From: Aspidapion aeneum
Taxonomy: Eukaryota > Arthropoda > Insecta > Coleoptera > Brentidae
Reading direction: 5' to 3'
NCBI GenBank assembly: GCA_963576565.1
Contig: OY755042.1
Coordinates: 108,243,314 to 108,307,313, forward strand
DNA length: 64,000 nucleotides
The position numbers were made by a program, and so were the translations under genes. Positions 23,268 through 36,220 of the stretch are shown here, one piece after another (within the stretch, counting starts at the first letter, position 1; each line of letters opens with the position of its first letter). Below the pieces are notes generated by a model. The model did no database searches. It saw nothing but the letters and a program-made list of their open reading frames with translations, and was not told the DNA's origin.

Positions 23268-24067
23268 TTTTACTTAACACCAAAATAGCAAAAAGAAGTC
23301 ATAGAAAAGTCTTAAAAGCTTATGGTATATTCCACATCCCTCCAAAGAAACAAACAAAAACTAGGTCGAGTTTCAGCTGAATCGGTAGTCTAACCGAGGC
23401 TGAACTGTAGTCAATGACAGTTTATTTAAAACGTAAATTCGAAACAGTCAACATAGTCTACTTAAAATGACTAAAACAAATTAAAGAAAGCTTTAAAGTA
23501 TATAGTATATTGATGGATTCTATAAATAGATGGCCAAAGAAGTATTTAGATAGAAAATCATAGAGCGGAATATTAAAAACTGCAATGGCATTTATGCGGA
23601 AGTAAGCTGTTTTGGTTCCTGATGTGTTTACAAATGTGGAATTTAAAAAATGACAACTTCAATTTCGGCATCTCTACGACTAGGTTTGTTAGGCGGGACT
23701 TCCACTTGTCAGTTTCGTTGAAGCAGTTTATTTTCGTGATTCTGGAACAATTAAATTAATGAACGTGAAATCTAATTTTTATTAGGAACAAATCGTATAA
23801 CTTATAATTTATAAAGCCGACCGTTAATAGACCCCTGGAAAAAGTATAATTTAATTTACACACAATTTTTATTCAGTCCCCTTTGCCTTCCCTGTAAATC
23901 TATGTTGTACAACTACATTGTCCACTTCCACAAATGCTAAAAACCTGGAATTTGACTGGGATTTGACTAACAGGAATTTAATTCAAAATTCAAATGAATA
24001 GTGATAAGTTTACTTATACAGGTACTTGGGTCAATTAAATATAGGCCAACTACACGATATATTGGTA
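23268..24067. repeat. 800-bp tandem duplication, copy 1
   Basis: Begins TTTTTACTTAACACC and is followed head-to-tail by copy 2 (24068-24700 plus 26831-27006). The copies differ by scattered substitutions and small indels. No protein-like frame. Confidence 0.85.
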
Positions 24068-24700
24068 TTTTTACTTAACACCAAAATAGCAAAAAGAAGT
24101 AATAGAAAAGTATTAAAAGCTTATGGTATATGCCACATCCCTCCAAAGAAACAAACAAAAACTAGGTCGAGTTTCAGCTGAATCGGTTAGACTACGAGGC
24201 TGAACTGTAGTCAATGACAGTTTATTTAAAACGTAAATTCGAAACAGTCAACATAGTCTACTTAAAATGACTAAAACAAATTGAAGAAAGCTTTAAAGTA
24301 TATATTATATAAATAGATTCTATAAATAGATGGGCAAATAAGTATTTAGATGGAAAGTCATACAGCAGAATATTAAAAACTGCAATGGCATTTATGCGGA
24401 AGTAAGCTGTTTCTTCCTTGGTTCCTGTGTTCCTGATGTGTTTACAAATGTGGAATTTAGAAAATGGCAACTTCAATTTCGGCATCTCTGAGACAAGGTT
24501 TGTTAAGAGGGGTTTTCACTTGTCAGTTTCGTTGAAGCAGTATGTTTTCGTGATTCTGGAACAATTAAATTAATGAACGTGAAATCTAATTTTTATTAGG
24601 AACAAACAATATACCTTATAATTTATAATTTATGAAGCCGACCTTTAACAGACCCCTGGAAAACGTATAATTTAATTTACACACAATTTTTATTCAGTCC

Positions 24701-26830
24701 CCCACATAGCACAACCCAACAAACAATTAAAGTTGTAACGACGAAACCCCAACTAGAAAGAATTTCTTAAAAGTAACCGCAACGTACTCCCGCTACGTCT
24801 CAGTATACCATACAGCGACGTTATAATTCCCTAAGTGGGGAACCAATTTCTGGTTATAACTACTTGGCCAAGTGTTTAAAGTCACTGTAGTAACAACTAC
24901 ACTACTACGTCGTAGTCAGGTATCTACTACGTCGTAGAGGCTGTTTTTTTTCCGTAATGGCATAAAAGTTGCGATGTAGTTGCAAATAATATAATTGTTT
25001 CTTTTTGGTAGAATTGTTACACAATATGGTGGACACAACAGTAAACAGACTCGCTTAGTTTTTTTGTTTGGTTATGGTTATAATATAAACTATGTTATCC
25101 AAAAGTGTGAGAATTTACGAGCATAGGATGAAAATTCGAGTGCGACGCAAAGTTTTTTGTATAACATGCATTATATATATTGCAAAAAACTGGTGCGCCC
25201 GTAAAATTGAGCCGTTTTCTGGTAGCTGATGGAATTTTTGTGTTGTGATTTTGGAGGTTATGTTTTCATAATCGACAGTTAACTCCAACAAATGGTGCTT
25301 CAGAAGAGCATTTTTGGTAAGCTTCAACTAATTTGTTTATAAAATAGTATGGCTCTTTAATATGAGCTCATAAATCGACAACAAAAATATTAAATTTTCT
25401 TTCTTACATAAAAACATGGCGTCCCAAACTATATTCCCTGATAGTCGAAAAGGTTACTTGAAAGTAGTTGCGGCTTTAAAGTTGATCCAAAAAGTTATTT
25501 TGTCTACATTGTTACATCAGATGTTACTATGATGACACAAACTTTTGTGGTAAAAATTAAAGTTATAATGTAGTTGTCGGATACACTTGTTTGGGACTCC
25601 AATGAAGCTTAACTTTCTAGTGGTAATTAAGTAGGATATAAAAGTCAGGGCGACTACGCAATAACGACTAAAAAGAAAGTAAAGCTTTAGCAACGTCCTA
25701 TTGTGGTAGAGAAGACTATCAGAATCGACTATCAAGAAACAATCCTATGAAGTAGTTTAGAGGGTCGTTTTTACGAAACATCTACTATTTCCTGATACTA
25801 AATAGTAGTTAGAACTAAAAAGTAACAAATTTTGGTTGGGATCACCACATTTCTACTATAAGAAAGTAGCAAAGCCTTTAGAACATGTAGCCGCTACTAT
25901 AAATGTTAGTTGGGAATCACGTGTTTAACACGTGAAAAAGGCGCGAGAAAAAAACCTTGATTTTAAAAGCTGCTAGAAAAAAACGTTTATTTCATATATA
26001 AAAACAAGCTTAATAGGTCATTCATTAACCTTATAAAAAATAACGTTGCTAAAAACTGCGTTGTAATAACGCCATTATCAAATTAAAACATTAGATTCAC
26101 GCCTTTTCTACACGAATTTTAAAACGCGACTTGCATGGCTTTTCTACCGAATAATTTTGAGATTTTACTAGCAGCAGCGCCACCTATTGTCGGCATTTTT
26201 CACTTTGACGAAATCTATCAGGCAGTGCTTTGGCCTCTAAACTCCAAAAACCTGTTAAGAAACTGATCCCTGATCCTTTACGATTACGACGCATCAGTCA
26301 TTTAACCTGATAAAGACACATTAATACTCTGTGAAAGTGTTTACTGTTAAAAAATCTTGTTTAGCTTTAAAAAAAAATATAATGTATATAGATAGATATA
26401 TAGATATTTTCTCTTGCCTTGAGCGCCATCTTTAAAATTGTCTTAAAGTGTTGTAGTCTTAAACTAGTGAACTTTTATAACTTCATTTCGCGTCTCTTTT
26501 AAATTAAAAAAATGTTATTAAAAAAACGTGACCAAAAAAGACGCAGAAAGTTAGTAGGTTTTAGAAGTCTTAATCTAGTGGCGTTTTAGAACATGTTGTG
26601 GAGGACTTTTCTAGTGTGAATTTGGTACATGAAAATAACGAGGGTAAAAAATACGTTATATACACAGCACCAGAAACTTCAGCAAAAAGTGTTGTTTTTA
26701 AGTTATCTTTAAGCATGTAGATTTAACAAAATAAATATTACATGGTATGAGGTTGTTTTCAAGTAAAAAGAAACTTTGTTATTTTTGTTCACGTTAATTT
26801 AATGTTGATGTAATTTTTGTGCTATGTGGG
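24701..26830 (+). mobile_element. TIR element, CCCACATAGCACAA family, carrying a nested element
   Basis: Ends CCCACATAGCACAA and the inverse TTGTGCTATGTGGG. Comparison with the empty site at 23871-23890 fixes both ends and suggests a 2-bp duplication (CC), though the C run leaves it ambiguous. Another element (24715-25914) lies 14 bp inside the left end. Without it this copy is ~0.93 kb. A short frame near 26600 ([20 protein letters not shown]) is shared with the other copies. Confidence 0.85.
24715..25914 (+). mobile_element. 1.2-kb TIR element (CCCAAC family), full copy, nested
   Basis: Ends CCCAACAAACA and the inverse TGTTAGTTGGG, with AA on both sides (24713-24714, 25915-25916) as a possible 2-bp duplication. 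It splits the outer element between CACAA and TCACG. A truncated inverted copy lies at 596-1666. Two short open frames on the minus strand are conserved between copies but have no recognised relatives. Confidence 0.8.
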
Positions 26831-27241
26831 CCCCTTTGCTTTCACTGTAAGTCTATGTTGTACACTTCCACAAATGCTAAAAACCTGGGAGTTGACTGGG
26901 ATTTGACTAATAGGAAGTTAATTCAAAATTCAAATCAATGGTGATAAGTTTAGTTATACAGGTACTTGGGTCAATTAAATATAGGTCAACTACACGATAT
27001 ATTGGTATGACATTTTTTTCAGTGTACGTGCAAATACTTTTTGTATAGTCCTTGGGTTTTACGTGCCAACACCCGTTGTTGCTCATACCTATTTTCTCAA
27101 CAAAACCTGTTCGGTATAAAACTGAAACATAAATAAGCATATACTTGTCTCGCTTTGTTTAGTATAGTTAAACGAAAAGTACTATATTCGAGTTTATGAA
27201 TGGCAATGATTTTCATGCTAAAAAAAAATTGTCATGAAGTA

Positions 27242-29245
27242 GGGTGACCATTTTTGTTTTGATTCAATGAGGCACATCTGATAATTTTAAAAAAATATGT
27301 ATATGTAAAAGCTACGGGAAGTACTTTACCTAAACAGATCTCTATTTTTCTTTTACAAAAAAACAAAAGTAGAAACTCTTACACACCACACCTTCAGGAT
27401 TAATTAATGGAAAACTGACCATTGCACTTTCCACATGAAAAATATCGTCCCCTTTCTCAGGAAGGGACCTAACTAACATTTGCTAAATTTGTCAGGAGAG
27501 CTAAAAAACTAAAATAGGTCCGTTTCTGCAATTAGACCAAAAGTGATTTTATTAACCAAAGCTTGTTAGTTAGGTAAGGACGACGATATGCGCTACTTTA
27601 GTTTTGTTTATAAAAGGAAAATCTTTTTGCAATCACCGGCGGTGGCGGTTATAACGACTTCCTCAGGGGGGGCTAGATCATAAGCCTTTATGAGTTAGGT
27701 GATGGTTTAAAGAAAGTATAAAAACTCATTCTCATAAACAAAAAAACACATTTCTCAAAAAACCCGAAGGAGGGAAAAATGCATGGGTGCCACGTCGAAT
27801 TTTCACCCAAAGCTAGTGAATAAGGAAGCTATGAAAAATAAAAAAATGTTTAAATTTAAGCACACCACTGGAGCGATAAATATGAAATATTTTTGACCAC
27901 GTTACACAGCGTTTAAAAGGAAATTTTATTATCTACAATGAAGTAAAAAACAATTTTTTTGATAAAGGGCATGGTTTTCAGAAAATCAAATAAAACCTGT
28001 GCAAAACATAATTTTAAAAAAAAATTAATTAAATGGCCCCCATGTACGGACGTCGCTGGCGGGTTCGTTGTAAGTCAAACCCCATCGAGTTATACACCGT
28101 TGAAAAGAGAATTTTACTGTCAATAAAGTGCATCATAGCATTTTTTTAAATTAGGCTTAGTTTTTGAAAAAATTAGATAAAACTTGTAACAAAAATATTT
28201 TAATTTGTGATTTTTTAAAATTGGTTAAATTTACGGGCGCCTCTGAATTTATAACCATGAAACCAATCCAACTTTCTTGTACAGCATTTTAAAGGCAATT
28301 TTATTTGCTACAATAACGTATAACATATTTTGTTCTATAGACATTGGTTTAAAAAAAAAATGGAATAAATCAGGGAAAAAACATGGATATTTTTTGACTT
28401 TTTTAAAATTACTTCAATTAACGGACGCCGCTGAAGAGTTTATAAATAGTTGACCCCCATCGAGTTGTACCTTTTTCAAAAGAAAATTTCATTGTCTACA
28501 ATAAAGTATATTACACATTTTCTCTTAGAAGCGTATTTTTTGAGAAAATTTGAGAAAACCTAAATATGTTAGATTTTGGGGGGTCTGGGGGGGTTTTTGA
28601 AGAGGTGGTTAGTTTAAGGAGGTGTTTGACCCCTAAGCTCTCTTACCGTTTTTGTATTTTTCACTAAATTTACACAAAAAAATAAAAATAAATAAAAAAC
28701 GTGCCGTTTAAAGCACTAAATTTTAAAAAAATATATTTTCCCTTACTTACCTTAAGTTAAAAGTTACTCCCACTCCATTACAATATTTAAAAATACATTT
28801 AAAAAATGAATTTTGTAGCTGATAAAATTCTCTACAAGATATGTTCTTAGAACTTTTACCCTAAAACAAAGTATTTCGGAGCTTATGCCGTCTAAAGTAG
28901 AAAAAATCTGAAAATTTGCCCAATTGTAGATAATTATATCCTGTAAAAAATTTCATATAACTCTATTTGCGATTTAATATACTGGAACAAAGTTACAGGC
29001 AAAAAACTACAAAAAGTGCCAATTTTTTATGGTTTTTTCAAGATGGCGGAGGAAGCACAGGGGTGAGGGTGACGAAAACTCAGATTTTTAACTACCCTTT
29101 CGACCCTAATAACATATCCAAAATTCAAAACTACCAGATCTTTTGTAGGGTAAAACTCCTCTATTAATTGTACTACTGCTATATTTTAATTGTGTAAACT
29201 TTGCCTCGGGGACTGTCCCTCCCAATGCGGGACGAATGGTCACCC
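27242..29245. mobile_element. 2.0-kb TIR element with satellite interior
   Basis: Ends GGGTGACCATTTTTG and the inverse AATGGTCACCC, flanked by TA on both sides (27240-27241, 29246-29247). The interior contains a ~190-bp tandem array (27855-28560). No transposase frame. The TA flank suggests a Tc1/mariner-type target, but the ends alone do not name the family. Confidence 0.65.
27855..28560. repeat. ~190-bp tandem array, about 4 diverged units
   Basis: Units start near 'cactggagcgataaat' (27865), 'acggacgtcgctgg' (28043), 'acgggcgcctctgaa' (28232) and 'acggacgccgctgaag' (28421). Each contains 'gaaaattttattgtctacaat' and 'aatttttgagaaaat' words. A related array lies at 40010-40690. Confidence 0.75.
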
Positions 29246-29934
29246 TAAATGAATCCCAGCAAATTTCATTGCCACGGCATGGCATGGCACCGGCTAGACC
29301 CGGCAAAAATTTCAGAAAATGTGATTCGTGCATACTAACTACATAGGCTCGACACATTTAGTTTAACAATTTAGTTTATTGACTTTAACGTCCGGTTTTG
29401 TAGTTATTTTGTAGGCTCCTTTTGTGATTTGAATCGGATAAAAAAATTTAGGTAACTGTGCGAAAAACCGGTACTTTACTGCGGCTACTTGTATTATCTT
29501 CTCTGTCTATGCTTTATTTTTGTTTCGTAAGCGATTAGTCGATTACCTCATGATCTAGTGACCTGAGAGAATAGTAATTTACCCGTGTCTGGCGTGCAAC
29601 AAGTTTTAACACAAGGGGCGTGACATCTATTAGGCTATTTTTACGTTTTAACAAAACATCGATTTTGTTCTATTTCAATTTAGTCTTTGGTTCGGAGTTT
29701 CGTGAAAAAATAACGCAGGTGAGTTTTGTTTATATTTGAAAGTTATAATTTAAAAATATTGAAGAGATAGGTATGTATTTTAAGCAAACTACATAAAGCA
29801 ACGTATTTTTTTAAATATCGATTAAGGTTTAAAATTTTTATTAAAAAAACAAATTTTAATAAAAACTTTGAAAAACCTGTTTTTTTTTTAAATTGTCCAA
29901 AAAAATGTTTGTAGGTATGTCATTTAACCCGATC

Positions 29935-30104
29935 GGGTTTCGGGTGGGGGCCCGGACAGTCTCGGGGGGGGGGGGGGCAAGACCCCATGAGGCCGTATTT
30001 TTTGCTATGTTATGTTTGTATTCATGAAATATGTGGAAAACATCTAAAAAAATCTTAGCTTCGGTGGGGGGGGGGGGCCAGGCCCCCCCTTATATACGCC
30101 ACTG
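29935..30104. mobile_element. hAT-like MITE, 170 bp, perfect 8-bp TSD
   Basis: The right end TATACGCCACTG and flanks ACCCGATC (29927-29934, 30105-30112) are intact. The left end is degenerate (GGGTTTCGGGTGGGGG). The interior is the inverse of the element at 58132-58317 (shared TTCATGAAATATGTGGAAAA). Confidence 0.82.
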
Positions 30105-30286
30105 ACCCGATCAGAAGTATATTGGCTAAAATGCTGCCCCCTGTTAACTGTGACCTTATATAAAGTGACAAATTCTTGAGTGGACAAAACCGGGAGAATT
30201 CGACTTTTCAATGTATTTAGTGGAAAAAAAAACTGTATGCTTAAAGTTTTATTTGTCAAACAAACAAATTTTTGAAAACTTAGAGG

Positions 30287-31443
30287 CAGTGGTGGCTGCT
30301 ACAGGGAGGGCAACGGGGTATTGCCCTCCCAAAACTAGACAACAAACAGTATTTTTAATTGATTTATTTAAAAAAAGTTAAATTTTCCCTTACGACATGA
30401 TCGTCTAGTTCTTTTTATTATCTGTGGTTGACATCAACTTTTTTAGCGTAAATAATTACAAGCCGGCAGCGCAAGGTTTCAATTTCACCCGTTTTTCAGC
30501 GGGGTCTCTGTGGATTTTCTTGAGCGGGGGCGGGAGGAATGTGTGTTTTAGATGAAGTAGGCCATCATCATCGTGCGGAAACGTCCGTTGCCCTTCTATA
30601 CGATGCCGGTTCTTTTCTAAGTGAAGACGTATGAATTTGTTTTAATTTGGGCTATGTCAGTAGTAAAAACCATTACAGGTCGCATGTCATTGTTTTTGTT
30701 ATCGTTTGTTTATAAAATGAAAATAAATACCGGCTATTACATAATTAACTGTGTAAATTTAAATACATTGACATATGAACTTCGATTACAAATAAAATCT
30801 TTAGGGCCACATAGATCGGACCTAAAAATCCTAAAAATAACCAAAATTTTAGTACAAGTAATAAAAAATTATACGATGCTGAAAACTGGCTGTGCGGTTG
30901 TGAAAAACGAAATGCTTTTTTTTGCTTTATTTGTCTTTTTATGAACAATCCACGAAGTGACCCTGCGTAAGTGGCAAAAGGAATGTGTGATCTCTAGCAC
31001 TTTAGTGAAAAGTTAAAGACACAAAGTAAGTGCTACTTATTTAAATAACCACATAGATTTTTCTATGCGAGGCAAGACTGATATTAGGTGCCAATTGAAT
31101 AGTGCCTATAGGGAAAGCATTACCGAATATAATGAAAATGTGGCAAAAAATAGACATATACTTAGTAGGTTAATAGACTGTTTAAAATTCTGTGGGTTTT
31201 TTGAGGTTGCTCTACAGGGCCATGATTATTCTGAAACTGGTGCTAATTCGAGCACTTTGCGCATGTAAAAGAAGGGCGAACAAACTTTATCTTAATGCAA
31301 ATAAACTAAAAACTAGACCAAGTAGCTGCTTGTTTGTAAAATGTTAAAATAAAATTGTTTAGGTAAGTTTTTATTTAATTTTTCCTTTTCCATGCAATAT
31401 AAATTTCTGCCCCCCCAATTAATAACGTCACCAGCCGCCACTG
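30287..31443 (+). mobile_element. hAT-like element, 1.16 kb, with transposase remnant
   Basis: Ends CAGTGGTGGCTGCTACAGGG and the inverse GTCACCAGCCGCCACTG. Flanks CTTAGAGG and CTTAGACC match at 6 of 8 positions. A transposase fragment (31065-31268) lies inside on the + strand. Most of the transposase is missing, so it is an internally deleted derivative. Confidence 0.78.
31065..31268 (+). pseudogene. hAT transposase fragment (DUF4371-like)
   Basis: A 67-residue frame contains NENVAKNRHILSRLIDCLKF followed by GHDYSETG. In hAT transposases and zinc-finger MYM type 1-like proteins the equivalent segment reads N(R)xIL..LID...FL....FRGH(D)E. The N-terminal TTF/BED zinc finger, the catalytic DDE core and the C-terminal dimerisation region are absent. 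It lies inside a hAT-like element, which fits. Confidence 0.72.
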
Positions 31444-31604
31444 CTTAGACCTATAACTAATTTAAGACACCAATTAAAATAAAACAAGTATTTTGTATCT
31501 TAATGTAATGTACAGAAATATTGCTTTCTTCTTTTTAGAAATGTATTTTTTCCGAATAAATTGCGTGCATAAAAAACTAAAAAATAATTGAAATTTATAC
31601 CTAG

Positions 31605-31725
31605 CATTGGCGTGTCGTATAGGGGACTTGGCGCCCCTGACGTCATTTGACAAAAAATAGAAAAACTAAATTTAACGCAAAAACAAATGGTGCCCCCCCG
31701 CCCTTTTATCCACGACACGCTACTG
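31605..31725. mobile_element. hAT-like MITE, 121 bp, perfect 8-bp TSD
   Basis: Ends CATTGGCGTGTCGTATAGGG and the inverse CACGACACGCTACTG, flanked by ATACCTAG (31597-31604, 31726-31733). Confidence 0.85.
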
Positions 31726-31733
31726 ATACCTAG

Positions 31734-32326
31734 ATAGGCATCTACTTTTTGATTTGAAGTGACTTTGAAGATACAGAATACATTGTATAAAAACCGGATC
31801 AAATCGGGACTTTTGCTTTGAAATCGGGACTTTCTGGGACAGATTTTTTCTCCGGGACAAATGGTCAAAAATCGGGGTTGTCACGTGACGGGATATGAAT
31901 TTGCACCGGTTTTAAATGCAGCGTCACCTGATGCGTTTTTTGAATCAGGGTGGGCACCCATAGGTGGAAACCGGGTATTAAATGTTGGTGTAAGGGTATT
32001 AGAGTTTTCTTTATAATTTTAAAAGTCAATTATTATGTTAATCATTATTGAACCATCAATAATTGAGGCTAATTAATTACCTTCTTAATATTCAAAAAAT
32101 TATGTGTGTTTTGTTTTATCCAGGTATAATTAATTGCGGTAACTCAATTTGCAAGCCTAATTTTCTTTAATTATATTTATTGGGTTCACACTTAATACTT
32201 ACGCATTTATTAATAACGCATTTTTTTTTAAATCCTTGACAGATATATTAGTTAAAATCGAGGTGCCCGAGGAGAAAATCGAAATTCAAAAATACGTAAT
32301 TTGGACAAAAAAATTATTTTTTATCC
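31734..32326. other. intergenic, decayed repeats
   Basis: Contains 'atcgggactt' words (31800-31880) similar to 2155-2215, then AT-rich sequence. No gene seen. Confidence 0.35.
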
Positions 32327-33285
32327 AATAGGGTGTTTGACAGTAGTAAAAAATAAATATATATTTATTTTTAGATATCTCTTTAGGCCTTGGGAATGCT
32401 AAAAACAAACTTTTTTGTTTAATTTTTTCTCAAATTCATAGTTCTTTTAATTAAATAAATTCATTGAATTAAAACAATTAGCCACGTGATTCAAAACAGG
32501 CGGTCTACCAATCAGCTGCGAGTGACGTCACAAAATAGTAAACGCCTTGAAGGAACCTATTTTCTGTGTTATTTTCTTATGGATGGTAATGTTTACTTTG
32601 GTTTAAAGTGCGAATTATCGTCCTAAATTAGATTTTATTTTGTGTTTTGCTTATAAAAAACATTTTCAATGGAAAACTGATTCTCCAAAGCCGATAGTTC
32701 CAACTTTCCAATGCTGAATTCCTTTATGGTGGTAGGCTTCTTTGTCAACAACAGTGATTTTTGTTCTGCGGAATTTAGAAACGTTAAAATGTTGATGTAA
32801 ATATTCGATGAGTTGTTTGTATATAACTGAAAGTTTTTTACGATATTCTTCGCCTACTTTTACTCATTTAGATTTTGAGGTTAGGTTATATGTTTTGCTT
32901 TTTTCTTTAATATGGCACTTACAATAGATTCAATTAAATACCCAATCATTATTATTTATAGCATTAGAGGTACTCCCTAGTCCTGCCTAATAACTGCCCA
33001 GCACAGCCTAAAAATTTGTACATCTTTCTGCCTATTATAGTTCTTTACCCCTTGTAATGTCTATTGTCTATAGGGCTGTCTAACAAAACATATGATCAAA
33101 TCCAAGATGTCTTCCATAGGACAAACAAACCGATTTCCCATAAGCCGTAATGTTAACAAAAACGTAAAATTCACAAAAACGACAAGAGCTTTAGTCTCAA
33201 AAATTAATCAGTTTTAAGAACGGATCCTTTGTGCATATGGGAAAAATGCGTTTTTCCTAAAAATATTAAACTAAAGCGAGAAAAT

Positions 33286-35505
33286 CTGAAATAAAAGGGA
33301 CCATATTTTCTTCAAAAAAGTAGGTTATGTTTTTGTTTATTTTGTTTTTTTAAACTTTTTTTCTAGTTTTTTTACTTATTTTGAATTATTACATGGGCGC
33401 ACCAAGGGGGCGAGGGGCTAGGGGCCCGGACCCCCCCAAACCACATATTTTTTTAGATATTTTCCATATATTTCATGAATAAACAGAAAAAATACAACAA
33501 AGTACAACATCATGGGACCCATGGGGCCCCCCAAAGATATCAGGCCCCCAAAGGTTTCGGGTCATTTGATTATTATGTCGTACAACATCATGGGACCTCT
33601 GGGGGCCCCCCAAAGATATCAGGCCCCCCAAAAGATATCAGGCCCCCAAAGGTTTCGGGTCCCCCCAAGACATATTTCTGGGTGCACCACTGGTTATTAT
33701 GTCAAGTTTTTTTGCTGTTGTGAATTGTGGCAGCGGAGGAAGTAATGATAATGTTAGTTTTCATTGAATTTGAAGTTTTTTGACCAATGAATCAATGAAC
33801 TATCCGCCCAAGGTGGGAAAAAGTGGATATGTAGTTCTATTCAAAGAGCTCACTTCAAGGCTCACTTAACAGAGACGAAATGGAAATAGACTAAACTTTT
33901 CTCATCAGATTCAGGTTTTCTATTAGGATCTTTTGTTGTACTTGACTTAACCTTTTGCTAAGTAATAGGCCTTCTATAGCGTTTAACTGTGAAAAATATT
34001 TCACTATGATTTTTCGGTTTAGACAAAGTTTAATTGTGTTAACCCTCCAGTAGTGACATGAAAAAGAGGCACAACTTGTAAGTAGGTCTGTCCAACAGAT
34101 CAATATGTTGGTTGGTCAAGCAAACTTCTAATAAGTACTTTACAAAATGTTTATTTAAAAAGTAAACATTATATAAAAAAAAACTTGCAAAATTAAAATA
34201 CAGTTTTTTCTTGTCATTGGCCTCACACACTGTACATCACCATATGATTTTCCATGAACTATAATACATAGGGCTTAAGTACAGTCAAACCTAAGGTTCA
34301 TCAGCTCACAACAGTACTGTTCAAATTTTACAACAGTATAATATTCGCTGTTGTATTACTACTGTTACTATTACTTTTATTACTGTTTTTTTGTAACAAT
34401 ATTTGCTCAATTACGTACCTACAATTGGGCGTAACAGCATATGACCCATTAGGACCCAAGTTTTTTTGAGAGAAATTGAAAAAAAAATCTGAGAGAACTT
34501 ATTTGTTTTTCTTGTGGTCATCAAAGTCAACAAAGATGACTTTTTTTTCCGTCTATTTTTTGATGCCATAAAAAAATTTTTTTGCTAATAAGCTCAGAAC
34601 AGTACCGTAGAAATTTCACAACAGGACTCATAGTAGGTCCAGTCAGATGCTATACAAATTTTCAGGTGTCAAAAAGTATGGAAATAAAGGAAAATTTGCA
34701 CCAAAATAGTTTAAGATAAAAAGAGGTTTGAGTTAGGGAGATTGTCAAATTCACCAGTTTATTCTAAACTGTTTTGAGGTCTGTGAAATAAATATTTATT
34801 AAAGAAAACGCTACACTACCAAGAGTTTATTTAAGAGTTCTGTAGGATGGTATACAAATTTGGTTCAGCTTATTACCCACACTTTAACCTCATATTGTTT
34901 TCCTTTTCTTTCTTCTCTAGACCCTTTTTTCAACCATAATTTTTAAAATTTTTCAACCATTTTGAAACAATAATCCATTCAGGAGAGACCCAGTCAGGAT
35001 CATTGCTGTATTCTAGTTTTGAAAGTTGCTTGCCTAGAATAGTAACAAAATCATAGTGAAGTATTTCTTACAGTTTAACACAATTCTATGTTACACTTCT
35101 GCAAAAAGGTCCACTCGAGCACAAAAAAGATCCCAATAGAAAATCTTGCCAAAATGGCAGTTACATATTTATCCAAAACAAACCTGACAAAAAACTTTCG
35201 AATATTTCAATTTATCCTCTGTTAAGTCAGGCAATCGAGCACTTATCCACTTTCTTTTCCCTTCTTTGAGCTGATACCTAGTTCATTTAAATCAAGATAA
35301 TTTTTTAAGGTCAAAATACTTGGCATTCCATCAAAACTAACATTATCTAGATCTCCCCAGCTGCCATATTTCATAACAGCACAGAAACTAATAATAATGA
35401 TTCAAACTGAGTAAAAAACTAGAAAAAAAGTTAAAAAAACAAAAGTAAATAAAAACATAACCTGACTTTTTGAACGAAACATGGTCCCTTTTAGTTTACT
35501 GCGCT
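33286..35505 (-). mobile_element. inverted-arm element nested in THAP transposon copy A
   Basis: About 105 bp at 33286-33391 (AAAAGGGACCAT onward, with TTTTTTTCTAGTTTTTTTAC) recurs in reverse complement at about 35395-35500. These arms bound ~2 kb absent from copy B. On the minus strand near 35400-35170 broken frames read CAVMKYGSWGDLDN, then RKWISARLPDLTEDKLKYSK. This is the layout of a degenerate THAP-like zinc finger. Further down comes KLEYSNDPDWVSPEW. The reading is tentative. Confidence 0.45.
33392..33692. mobile_element. hAT-like MITE with internal duplication
   Basis: Ends CATGGGCGCACCAAGGGGG and the inverse GGGTGCACCACTG. An internal ~80-bp unit (CATCATGGGACC, AAAGATATCAGGCCCCC, GGTTTCGGGTC) is repeated. 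Related to 41690-41851. Open frames across it come from the C/G runs and are not genes. Confidence 0.6.
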
Positions 35506-36220
35506 GTGACGTCATTGCAACGCCATGCTAGAAATGAGCGTTTTAGCGGCAAATTCAAATCGGAAATTAGAAAACTTGATTTTAAAGGTACTCATGATAA
35601 AATATACTATTTTAATAATTTTGCGTAGCAAATTAGGAATCTATGTATCATTCTAAACTATTTTCTAAAATTTGTCAAATACCCTATTAATGTAAATGCA
35701 AGAATTTTACTTAAAAGCATAAGGCATAATTCCAACTAGAGAGGGGCGAAATTAAAAATATAAATAAAAATAAAAAACACTTTTTGTGCCCAGGCGTGAC
35801 CGAGGGGTGGCTCGGTATTTCCCAACGAGATTCTCATTGGTATTTCCTTTTGGTAATACCGAAAAGTGCTTGGGAAATACTAGGAAATACCTTTGAAATT
35901 TGAGAAAATACTGAGAAATACCAGGGAATACGGTAGGTTTTTCCTTTTGGTGTACAAAAATCGGCGATCGAACCACCCCTCGGTCGGGACTCAAACCCGG
36001 AACCTCTGGGTTTGCACGATGAGTAATGTCACAACTCAAAGTTTTGGGGAGAGCTAACTTTATTGAACAAATTAATAATAAATGGCAGATGTACCCGCCC
36101 TCGTGCCTAATCGTTAAACATGCATCAAATTTAGGGAAAATTTTGCTGCGACATTAGATATTTATGGAATAAATATTTTACATCCCACATAGAAATAAAA
36201 AATCAGCAACAAATTCAGTT

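Larger units (their letters stand above)
24068..27006. repeat. 800-bp tandem duplication, copy 2, interrupted
   Basis: Homologous to 23268-24067 but split at 24700/26831 by a 2.13-kb transposon insertion. Copy 1 gives the empty site (CAGTCCCCTTTGCC). The insertion therefore followed the duplication. Confidence 0.85.
32327..35688 (-). mobile_element. THAP-type TIR transposon, copy A, with nested insertions
   Basis: Ends AATAGGGTGTTTGACAG and the inverse TTTGTCAAATACCCTATT. Both terminal regions match copy B (54898-56477) in reverse orientation over several hundred bases, including CACGTGATT, GTGACGTCA and the 'ctccaaagccgatag' stretch. Copy A is 3.36 kb against 1.58 kb because a second TIR element (33286-35505) and a hAT-like MITE (33392-33692) lie inside. 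No target duplication is evident. Confidence 0.7.

Noticed and set aside
33475..33745. Gly/Pro-rich frames of 82 and 77 residues
   Set aside because: They come from C/G runs and an internal duplication of a hAT-like MITE.
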